Positions 23,091 through 29,991 of a stretch of DNA of 30,885 bases are shown in pieces. Under the pieces are notes generated by a model. It was not told the DNA's origin. It saw nothing but the letters and a program-made list of their open reading frames with translations, and made no database searches. Where the stretch lies: NCBI GenBank assembly GCA_937917025.1, contig CALFSF010000518.1, forward strand, positions 1 through 30,885, given 5' to 3'. Each line of letters starts with the position of its first letter. The stretch's first letter is position 1. The position numbers and the translations under genes were made by a program. The stretch comes from an uncultured Paraburkholderia sp. Its GTDB lineage: Bacteria; Pseudomonadota; Gammaproteobacteria; Burkholderiales; Burkholderiaceae.

Positions 23091-25601
23091 TCAGCCGTAG
23101 AACACAGGGCCGAGCGCGTTGATGGCGCGCAGTTCGCCCTGCGGGCGCGATGTTGTATCGCTTGCGTCGAGCCTGATGAGGGGAATCGTTTGCGGCCGGT
23201 TCGGCGCGAGATGAAACACATCGTGCGCGGCCCGAAAGTGCGGGTCGACGACGTGCACGGCACGGGCGAAGCGATGCGCCATTACAACCAGCTGCCAGCC
23301 TTGCCCGACGGGCTCGAGCGCGACGTCGACGGGCACCTCGCAGCGGTTCTGGACGCCGCGGTCGGGCAGATGAAACGCCTCGGACAGCACGCGTGCGTCT
23401 GAAACATCCCGTAATGTAGCGATCGTTACGTCGTGCGAACGTGGCCCGAAGCGATACGCGTAAGTGAAATCGAAGAACTGGCCAAGGCAGTCGGACGCCC
23501 GCAGACACTGTGTGCCGCGCGCCGGCAGCGTCACGGCGACCGATGCGGATGCAACCTTCTGCACGCCATCGCGCAGGCTCACGATCTCGAGTTGCGCGGC
23601 GATCGCCGTGTCCGTCTCATTGATGAGATGAAGGTCGAGGCCGTCGAGACCTTCGTCGGTGATCAGCAACTGCACGGGTTGCAAGGTGCGCGCAAGGGCG
23701 TGCCAGACGCTTTTCGGCCGGCCGGTGGCATCGACGAGACCCCAGCCGGCGCCCGCGCGCAGATCCTGGAACTGCCACACGAGCGCGCCGCGGCACGACG
23801 CGCCATGCCGGCGCCATTCCGAAAACACGTCGGTCATCACCTCGGCGAGCACCGCGCGCGACAGGTCGAGATAGCGTTGCGGGTCTTCGTAACGCAGCCG
23901 CGCGGGCTCGACGCCATAGAGCGTGTGCAGGTAATGATCGCGCACGTCGTCGAAATCCCAGCCGGCGCCGGGGTCGCGCGGCACCGCGGCTTTCCAGCGC
24001 GGATCGTGCTGATGGATCGTGCCCGTCGCGTCGTTGAGCGTGGCGTCGTCGGGCACGTTCGCGAACGCGAGGCATTCGGCCGCGAAGCGGACCTGCGCGC
24101 GGCGCGCGTCGTCGAGCGGGCGCATGTAGGCGCCCACGCCGTAGTAGTGCGTCACGCCGCGCCGCGTCGAGAACGGCCACGTGCCGCCCGACGGCGAGTT
24201 GACGACGTAAGGCACGTCGGGCCGCAACGCCGCGACGAGGGCGGGCAGGCGTTCGGTGAAGAGCGGCTGCGCGCGCATGGCCGGCGGCAGGCCGAACATC
24301 GCGGCCTGCTGCTCGACTTCGCTGCCGCCGCACAGCACGGCCAGCGACGCATGGCGGCGCGTGCGGGCAAGAAACTGGCTCGCTTCGCGCGTCGTCTGTC
24401 CGGTAAACGAATCATCGGTCGGGTAATCGAAATTCGCGAACGCGAAATCCTGCCAGATGAGGATGCCGAAACGGTCGGCGAGCGCGTAAAACGCGTCGGA
24501 CTCGTAGACCATCGTGCCGCCCACGCGCAACATGTTCATGCCTGCATCACGGGCGAGCGCGAACGCATGTTCGAGCTGCGCGGGCGAACCGGTGAGCGTG
24601 ACGAGATCGGCGCTCGTCCAGCAGGCGCCGCGGCAGAACACCGGCACGCCGTTGATGACGAGGCCGAACCCCTCGCCATCGGCGCCATGGTCGACTTCGA
24701 CCGTGCGAAAGCCAATCCGGCCGAGTTCGATCGGCGCGGGCGCGTCGCCGAGCCTCAGGGACACGTCGTGGAGGCGCGCCACGCCGTGCGTATGCGGCCA
24801 CCATCGCTCGACGTCGGGAATGCGCAGCGAGCCCGTCAGCGTGCGTGTGTCGCGCCAGGTGAGCGCCGCATCGACGCCGCCGCATGTCAGATGCGCGGCG
24901 GGTGCCGGAATCTGCTCGTCGATAAAGCTCAACGTCAGCGAAACGATGCCGTCGCTACCCTCCAGCCGGCTCGCCAGATCGACGGTATCGAACGCGTGCG
25001 GCGTGCCGCCCAGCAGCTCGACGGGGCGCCACGGACCGGCTGCCTGGAGCGGCGGACACCAGCCCGGCATGTGGCCGAGGAGGGTCGTGCGCACGTTGCG
25101 CAGCGTCGGCGGACTGACGAGCCTCGGCCGCCAGCGCGCCCGCGTGCGGCGCGCTTCGAGCGCGGGTGTGAGCGAACGGAAGCACAGCGCGAGCGTCGCC
25201 GTGCCGTCGAGTTCGACGTCGATGTCGTGTGCCTCGAACATCGAGTCGGAGCGCAGGACGAGCGTCGCGTCGAGCCACACTTCGGTGATCGACGCGAGGC
25301 CATGCAGCCGCAGACGCCGGTGTCCGTGACCGGACAGCGTGAGCCGGTACCAGTGATCGTCGTAAGCGAAGCGCGGCGGATGCGCGGGGTCGAGACGGCC
25401 TGCCGCGCGCCACGCGGACGCGACGGTGCCCGGCACCTGGGCCGCGAGCCAGCCGTCGTCCGGACAGTCGGCGGGGGTCGCGCACGCGCCCGCCGGCGTC
25501 GTCACGCACTGCCAGCCGGCCGTGAGCGCCAGCGGCCAGACGCGCCCGACGCTGTCGTCGGGGCGCGTCACGCGGTCTTGCAGATCCGGCGGCGCACGCA
25601 T
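23091..25601 (-). CDS. Glycoside hydrolase family 2-like protein (beta-mannosidase-like), atypical active site
   Basis: An 836-residue protein with the GH2 layout: sugar-binding jelly roll (about 20-200, including FAYDDHWYRLTL), an immunoglobulin-like domain (200-300, ending ELGRIGFRTVEVD) and a TIM barrel from about 310 (FGLVINGVPVFCRGACW, LRVGGTMVYESDAFYALAD, GILIWQDFAFANFDYP). In true members the acid/base lies in a G-N-N-E motif; here it reads LCGGSEVE, with Glu428 kept but the preceding Asn replaced by Ser427. The nucleophile is probably Glu509 in RFAAECLAFANVP. No signal peptide is visible, so it should be cytoplasmic. It is the last gene of the carrier-protein operon, 48 bases after DUF1839. 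It could be a hydrolase of odd specificity, or a glycan-recognising or transferring enzyme; the start codon has only a weak ribosome site. Confidence 0.82.
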   Translation of the reverse strand: MRAPPDLQDRVTRPDDSVGRVWPLALTAGWQCVTTPAGACATPADCPDDGWLAAQVPGTVASAWRAAGRLDPAHPPRFAYDDHWYRLTLSGHGHRRLRLHGLASITEVWLDATLVLRSDSMFEAHDIDVELDGTATLALCFRSLTPALEARRTRARWRPRLVSPPTLRNVRTTLLGHMPGWCPPLQAAGPWRPVELLGGTPHAFDTVDLASRLEGSDGIVSLTLSFIDEQIPAPAAHLTCGGVDAALTWRDTRTLTGSLRIPDVERWWPHTHGVARLHDVSLRLGDAPAPIELGRIGFRTVEVDHGADGEGFGLVINGVPVFCRGACWTSADLVTLTGSPAQLEHAFALARDAGMNMLRVGGTMVYESDAFYALADRFGILIWQDFAFANFDYPTDDSFTGQTTREASQFLARTRRHASLAVLCGGSEVEQQAAMFGLPPAMRAQPLFTERLPALVAALRPDVPYVVNSPSGGTWPFSTRRGVTHYYGVGAYMRPLDDARRAQVRFAAECLAFANVPDDATLNDATGTIHQHDPRWKAAVPRDPGAGWDFDDVRDHYLHTLYGVEPARLRYEDPQRYLDLSRAVLAEVMTDVFSEWRRHGASCRGALVWQFQDLRAGAGWGLVDATGRPKSVWHALARTLQPVQLLITDEGLDGLDLHLINETDTAIAAQLEIVSLRDGVQKVASASVAVTLPARGTQCLRASDCLGQFFDFTYAYRFGPRSHDVTIATLRDVSDARVLSEAFHLPDRGVQNRCEVPVDVALEPVGQGWQLVVMAHRFARAVHVVDPHFRAAHDVFHLAPNRPQTIPLIRLDASDTTSRPQGELRAINALGPVFYG

Positions 25602-25649
25602 GGCCGGCTCATCCGCAGGAACGCCGATGCCGGTCGCGCGTGCACATCG

Positions 25650-26651
25650 TCAGAGCGCAAGCGCGGCGAGCGGCGGCAGCGTGCTTTCGTAGGCGGCTTC
25701 GAGCACGTCGAAGCAGTCTTCGCACGGATCGTGGCGCTTGCGCGCCATCGCGCGCACGAGCCGGAACTGCATCACCATCGATTCCGACGAGATCTGCTGC
25801 GCGGCGGCCGGAATCGATTCCGGCACGTCGTAACCCTGCGCGGCGAGCCATTGCAGATACTTCGACAGAAACTCGAAGTTCGCGCCGAGCTGCCGCATCA
25901 GGTTGAACGAGTACAGGTGGAAGTACGGTTCGCCGCACGTGAGCAACTGGTCGAGCTGTTCCGGGAACACCGCGCGCCACATCGAAACGGGATTGCGCAG
26001 CGGCCGGCGTGCGAGATGCGCGCACAGCAGTCCGGCGGATGCCTCGGCGAGCGCCGCGCCTTCCAGCGCCGGCCGCGCGTTCTTCGCGAACTCGACGTAC
26101 GGAAAGAGCAGGTCGGGCTGGCCGGCAAAGCGCGCCAGCTTGCGAAACACGCCGTCGTAGTCCTCGCCGTCGAGCTGGTGATAGCCGGTGTTGTGGAAAT
26201 AGCCGAGCCTGCGGCGCACCGGATCGATGAAATCGATGCCGATGGTGGTCTTCGGATGCTCGCGTTTATACGACGTCGCGCGCGTATTCGGCAGATAGTG
26301 GCCGTCGACTTCGACGAGCACCGTGTGGCCGCGCCGGGTCTGCGCGAACACGCGATCCTCGAGCGAATCGTAGATCGCCAGCTCCTGCACCTGCACGCCG
26401 TACAGCCGCTCGATGTCCTCGAGCGGAAACTTGAAGAACGTGAACTGGTCGCCTTCGAAGTCCTGCGTCACCGTGAACGCGAACGCGGCGCGCGGGTCGA
26501 GCCCGAGGCCGTGCAGCACTTCGATCCACAGGTCGACGTAGCAGTTGGTCTCCTGCCAGACGCGATCGCCCTGATGCAGCGCGTGCGATTCGTGCACGCG
26601 TTGCGGCCGCACTTCGGGATGGGTCCAGACGGTCGTGAGCGGTGAATTCAT
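25650..26651 (-). CDS. DUF1839 family protein
   Basis: A 333-residue protein of unknown function that I place in DUF1839, mainly by its look and its neighbours. It starts MNSPLTTVWTHPEV. Conserved-looking stretches are WQETNCYVDLWIEVLHGLGL, FEGDQFTFFKFPLEDIERLY, VLVEVDGHYLPNT, TIGIDFID and LGYFHNTGYHQLDGEDYDGV. Aromatic and acidic residues are concentrated there, which suggests an enzyme or ligand-binding fold, not a structural protein. A CEDC motif lies near the C-terminus. No signal peptide or membrane helix is seen. The start overlaps the ligase stop by ATGA. DUF1839 genes are known neighbours of amino acid:[carrier protein] ligases in other proteobacteria, so it may act on the aminoacyl-carrier product. 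Confidence 0.8.
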   Translation of the reverse strand: MNSPLTTVWTHPEVRPQRVHESHALHQGDRVWQETNCYVDLWIEVLHGLGLDPRAAFAFTVTQDFEGDQFTFFKFPLEDIERLYGVQVQELAIYDSLEDRVFAQTRRGHTVLVEVDGHYLPNTRATSYKREHPKTTIGIDFIDPVRRRLGYFHNTGYHQLDGEDYDGVFRKLARFAGQPDLLFPYVEFAKNARPALEGAALAEASAGLLCAHLARRPLRNPVSMWRAVFPEQLDQLLTCGEPYFHLYSFNLMRQLGANFEFLSKYLQWLAAQGYDVPESIPAAAQQISSESMVMQFRLVRAMARKRHDPCEDCFDVLEAAYESTLPPLAALAL

Positions 26652-27673
26652 GTCGCGGCTCCGGCAAGGCCGTGGTCGATGCGGGCTTTCGTGTCCCCCC
26701 ACAGCAGGCCGCGCACGTCGTCGGGCCATGCATGCACGTCGAAGCCGTGGTGGCGAAAGAGCGCGAGCGTGATGCGTTCCATGCCGAAGCCGACGCATCC
26801 CGTATGGGCGACCGAGCCGTCTTCGCAGGCGAGCTTCCAGATCGCGCCGAAGTGGTCCATGTGATAGTTGAACGAGAGGCACGCGGTCTTGCTGTCCTCG
26901 AGCGCGACCGGAATCAGCAGTTCGAACTTGAGCGCCTGCGCGCGCTGGCTGTCGGCCACGATCTTGCCGCCGCGCCCGAAGAACGGATCGTTCGCGAGAT
27001 CGACCTCGACCGGCAGGCGCAGCAGGTCGATCAGCAGCGACCCGCGTTCGATCCACATCTGACGGAACGCCATCACCTGTTCCGGCGAGCCGATCCGCAC
27101 GTATTCGCGCTGGCGGAACATCTGCATGCGGCCCGGATCGATGGACGGCTCGTGACGAAAGCAGTACGACAGCACGTCGATCGTATGGCCGTTTGCCGGT
27201 GCGGGCCCGCGCCGCGCGATGACCGGATAGATCGGATAGCAGGCCGCCGGCGTGAGCGTGAGCCGCGTCGGCTTCTGGTATTTCATCCACTCGTCGTTGC
27301 GCTCGTCGTCGCTTTCCTTCATCGCGTCGTCGAGGCAGCGCAGGAGGCGCACGTGGTCGCCTTCGTTGCCGCAGAACGAGTGGATCGTGCCGGCGAGATT
27401 CGGAAAGCTCTTCAGATACTCGCTGTCCTCGAAGTCCGTGCGGCGCATCGCGGGCGGAAAGCGCAGGAACTCCGGATGCTGGTCGGCGCCCAGATGCGTG
27501 ATCGCCGCGTTCAGTCCGTCCACGACGCTCTCGAACACCTGGCTGCGGCCGTACAGGCCGTTTTCGCCGGTATCGATCAGGATGCCGTGAGAGAAGAGTC
27601 CGTCGCGAAAGCTCGACGCGTCCGTCTGCGCGGCAGCGATCGCGGCCGCATCGGTCATCGTGTTCATGGTCAT
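26648..27673 (-). CDS. Amino acid--[acyl-carrier-protein] ligase (seryl-tRNA-synthetase homolog)
   Basis: A 341-residue class II aminoacyl-tRNA-synthetase-like catalytic core without the tRNA-binding arm of SerRS. Known relatives activate glycine or alanine with ATP and load it on the phosphopantetheine of a carrier protein instead of tRNA. Motif 2 is seen in SYCFRHEPSIDPGRMQMFRQ, and motif 3 in GCVGFGMERITLALF (arginine at 300). Cys145, Glu190 and Cys293 have the spacing expected of the zinc ligands that bind the amino group in this family and in atypical archaeal SerRS. The start at 27673 overlaps the stop of the dehydrogenase gene (ATGA), with GGGGAGAG just ahead; an ATG at 27667 is also possible. 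The partner carrier is encoded two genes upstream. Which amino acid is loaded is unknown. Confidence 0.9.
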   Translation of the reverse strand: MTMNTMTDAAAIAAAQTDASSFRDGLFSHGILIDTGENGLYGRSQVFESVVDGLNAAITHLGADQHPEFLRFPPAMRRTDFEDSEYLKSFPNLAGTIHSFCGNEGDHVRLLRCLDDAMKESDDERNDEWMKYQKPTRLTLTPAACYPIYPVIARRGPAPANGHTIDVLSYCFRHEPSIDPGRMQMFRQREYVRIGSPEQVMAFRQMWIERGSLLIDLLRLPVEVDLANDPFFGRGGKIVADSQRAQALKFELLIPVALEDSKTACLSFNYHMDHFGAIWKLACEDGSVAHTGCVGFGMERITLALFRHHGFDVHAWPDDVRGLLWGDTKARIDHGLAGAAT

Positions 27674-28959
27674 GCTCTCCCCGGAGTGGCCGGCCGCTGC
27701 GCGAGCAGCAGGCTGGCCGTGTTCTGTGCGATACGGTCGTTGTTGATCATCAACGGCGCCGAGTACAGGTCGCGCAGATGCCGCCCGACGCTGTAATCCG
27801 TGCCGTTCTTGTAGCCCGCCATCCCGCAGATCATCAGCACTTCGTGAACGACCTTGAGCGCCATCGTCGAAATGCTGGTTTTCAGCGTGTTCATGTCGGA
27901 CGCGAAGCCGAGCATCGCGGAGAGCGGCGCGTCGTCCTGCTGCGTGCCGTGCGACGCGCGGCGCGCGACGCGCGCGGCATCGAGCGCAACCGACAGGCGC
28001 GACTGCATCATCTGCAGCAGGCCGACGGCTTCGGCCAGACGCGGGCCGCACGGCGGCACGAACCCGGGCTTGCCGCGCGCCTGGGCGCGGAAGAACGCTT
28101 TCGCGCGGTTCACGGCGTCGGTCGCGATGCCGGTCCAGACCGCGGCCCACAGCGTGTGCGAGACCGGCAGCATGGTCTGGTCGGCGATTTCGGCGAAGGG
28201 CGTCGGCAGGATCTGCGCGGTGACGCCGCTCGCCACGAGGCGAAAGCCCTCGCTGCACGTGCCGCGCATGCCCATCGAATCCCAGCTGCCGCGCTTTTCC
28301 AGCGCGATGCCTTCGTTCAGCGCGACGATCAGCACCTGGTCGCTCGCCGGACTTTCGGCGGTGCGCCGCGCGGTGACGAGAATGCCGTCGGCGTGCGCGC
28401 CGTACGAAATCGTCGGCGCGAGTTTTTCGATGCGAAAGCGCTCGCCTTCGACTTCGACCGCGCAGGCGCTCGTGCGCATGTTGCCGCCGATGGTTTCCTC
28501 CGACGTGGCCGACGCCAGCAGCCACTGGCGCCCGACGATCTGCGCGAGCACGTCGCGCTGCCACGCGAGCGCCGTGCCGTGTTCCTCGATGCAGGCGACC
28601 TGGATCTGGTGCATCGCGTAGACCATCGCGGTCGACGCGCAGCTTTGTCCGAGGATTTCGCAGATTGTCGCGATATCGGCGAGCGGCAGGCCGGCGCCGC
28701 CGAATTCCGTCGAGATCATCGCCGAAAGCAGGCGTTCGGCGCGCAGCGCGGCGAACGCTTCCGCCGGAAAGCGCGCTTCACGGTCGACCGAATCGGCGTG
28801 CTGGGCGGCCACCTGCGCGGCGCGGCGGGCCGCGGCGCGCCAGCCCGATTCGGTTTCGACTGTGGAAAGCGGAGCGGGAGAGCCTGGCTGGGCCGGCGCA
28901 GGCGCCGGCGGATCCGCGCGCCCGGGCGCGACGGCATCCTGCGCGAGCGGGGCGTTCAT
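27670..28959 (-). CDS. Acyl-CoA dehydrogenase-like flavoprotein
   Basis: A 429-residue protein of the acyl-CoA dehydrogenase fold. After a Pro/Ala-rich lead of about 35 residues, the N-terminal helical domain contains LLSAMISTEFGGAGLPLADI, the middle beta domain LLASATSEETIGGN and KRGSWDSMGMRGTCSEGF, and the C-terminal domain MICGMAGYKNGTDYSVGRHL and RDLYS. In standard enzymes the catalytic glutamate follows in an I-Y-E-G-T motif; here the matching place reads PLMINND (402-408). It lies between carrier-protein and ligase genes, overlapping both by four bases. In other systems such flavoproteins oxidise aminoacyl groups bound to carrier proteins, for example prolyl to pyrrolyl, so oxidation of the loaded amino acid, or a non-canonical reaction, is a fair guess. 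Confidence 0.87.
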   Translation of the reverse strand: MNAPLAQDAVAPGRADPPAPAPAQPGSPAPLSTVETESGWRAAARRAAQVAAQHADSVDREARFPAEAFAALRAERLLSAMISTEFGGAGLPLADIATICEILGQSCASTAMVYAMHQIQVACIEEHGTALAWQRDVLAQIVGRQWLLASATSEETIGGNMRTSACAVEVEGERFRIEKLAPTISYGAHADGILVTARRTAESPASDQVLIVALNEGIALEKRGSWDSMGMRGTCSEGFRLVASGVTAQILPTPFAEIADQTMLPVSHTLWAAVWTGIATDAVNRAKAFFRAQARGKPGFVPPCGPRLAEAVGLLQMMQSRLSVALDAARVARRASHGTQQDDAPLSAMLGFASDMNTLKTSISTMALKVVHEVLMICGMAGYKNGTDYSVGRHLRDLYSAPLMINNDRIAQNTASLLLAQRPATPGRA

Positions 28960-29207
28960 GCTGCCGCCTGCGCCTGTTGCAACTCGCTCACCGCGGCCGC
29001 CAGCGAATCGATGCTGGAAAAGAGACGCCGCGTCAGCATGCGGTCCGGAATCTCGATGCCGAATTCATCTTCGATCGCCAGCATCAGATGGACGGTCGCG
29101 AGCGAGGAGAGCCCCGCCGCATAGAGATCGGCATCGTCGGCCAGGGTGTCCGGCGCCACGTCGAGACGTGCCGATTCGGAAAGAATGCGTCGCAGTGCCG
29201 TTTTCAT
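28956..29207 (-). CDS. Acyl/aminoacyl carrier protein
   Basis: An 83-residue phosphopantetheine carrier and the first gene of the operon. The attachment site is DLYAAGLSSLATVHLML, with Ser35 in Gly-Leu-Ser-Ser-Leu in place of the Gly-x-Asp-Ser-Leu of fatty-acid ACP. A DEFGIEIPDRMLTRRLFSSI segment gives the rest of the four-helix fold. The missing Asp before the serine is common in carriers of amino acid:[CP] ligases and argues against a fatty-acid role. The ATG at 29207 (MKTALRR) fits carrier length; AGGGG lies about ten bases upstream. Longer starts at 29237 or beyond add nothing family-like. The stop overlaps the dehydrogenase start by ATGA. Confidence 0.9.
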   Translation of the reverse strand: MKTALRRILSESARLDVAPDTLADDADLYAAGLSSLATVHLMLAIEDEFGIEIPDRMLTRRLFSSIDSLAAAVSELQQAQAAA

Positions 29208-29454
29208 GGAATTCAGCCCCTTCAGGAAATGTGACATCGCACCGGCATGGTTATGTGTGGCCCGTCGCCGGTGAATCCAGGCCCATCGCACGGCGCCGCG
29301 AACAAACGGGACTGTGCATCGGTTGACGTATTAAACGGACCGGCAAGGTTGAGCGTCAGTGCGATTCCGCACGGAAACGCGCCGGTTCCAGACGTAAGGT
29401 GTCGCCATGGCAACGGGTGCATGCCGTTGCGCGACCTGTCTGGGGGAAACCGTG
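29208..29454. other. Divergent promoter region between the carrier-protein and GNAT operons
   Basis: The 247 bases separate two operons transcribed away from each other, so both promoters should be here. A TTGACG on the + strand near 29322-29328 is a plausible -35, but the sequence 17 bases on (AGGTTG) is a poor -10. I see no clear operator or riboswitch. Confidence 0.4.
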
Positions 29455-29991
29455 ATGAACTGGAAGACGCTGGAGTTCGAGCACCTCACCGCGCGCGAGC
29501 TGTATCTGATTTTGCGTGCACGCAGCGCGGTGTTCGTGGTCGAACAGTGGCACGTCCATCTCGATGCGGACGGCCACGACGACGGCGCGCTGCACATCTT
29601 CGCCGCCGAGGACATGAGCCGCCCGATGCCGATCATGGCGTACGCGCGCATCCAGCCGGGCGACGCGGAAGACCCGGAAGTGGTGATCGACAAGGTATTG
29701 ACGAGCCCCGCGCGGCGCGGCGACGGCACGGCGGAAGTATTGATCGAGCGCGCGCTGAACGCGATTGCCGAGCGCTGGCCGGGCCGCGTGGTGCGGCTCA
29801 CGGCGCCGATCGGCCTGCGCGGTTTCTACGAGCAGTTCGGCTTTCGTAAGACGGATGGACCGTTTCTCGATCACGGCACGCCGTTCATCGGCCTGCGACG
29901 TCAGCCGCGCGGAGGCGGACAGCCGATTTTCAGCGGGCTGCGCCGCGAGCGGGGCGGCCTGTCGGTCGTCAGCACGTTCGAGTTGCTGTGA
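29455..29991 (+). CDS. GNAT-family N-acetyltransferase, ElaA-like
   Basis: A 178-residue acetyl-CoA-dependent acyltransferase. The start MNWKTLEFEHLTARELYLIL and the next block RARSAVFVVEQ match the ElaA subfamily. PIMAYARIQPG, VVIDKVLTSPARRGDGTAEV (the acetyl-CoA pyrophosphate loop RRGDGT) and LRGFYEQFGFRKTDGPFLDH follow in the usual order. The ATG at 29455 has GGGGGAAA at the right distance; an ATG at 29407 is in frame but unsupported. The C-terminal 30 residues, Arg/Gly-rich, extend past the ElaA fold. It overlaps the next gene by GTGA. Given the aminoacyl-carrier operon beside it, an amino group is a plausible acceptor, though ElaA proteins generally have no settled substrate. Confidence 0.87.
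   Translation: MNWKTLEFEHLTARELYLILRARSAVFVVEQWHVHLDADGHDDGALHIFAAEDMSRPMPIMAYARIQPGDAEDPEVVIDKVLTSPARRGDGTAEVLIERALNAIAERWPGRVVRLTAPIGLRGFYEQFGFRKTDGPFLDHGTPFIGLRRQPRGGGQPIFSGLRRERGGLSVVSTFELL

Noticed and set aside
23433..26645. A 1070-codon open frame on the + strand opposite the GH2 and DUF1839 genes
   Set aside because: It is very rich in Arg, His and Ala, has no recognisable domain and runs antisense to two well-supported genes. It arises from high-GC codon bias.
27778..29124. A 448-codon + strand frame opposite the dehydrogenase and carrier-protein genes
   Set aside because: Arg/Ala-rich translation with no fold, antisense to clear acyl-CoA dehydrogenase and carrier-protein sequences.
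28956..29207. Fatty-acid acyl carrier protein
   Set aside because: The attachment motif is GLSSL instead of GxDSL, no fatty-acid synthesis genes are near, and an amino acid:[carrier protein] ligase is in the same operon.
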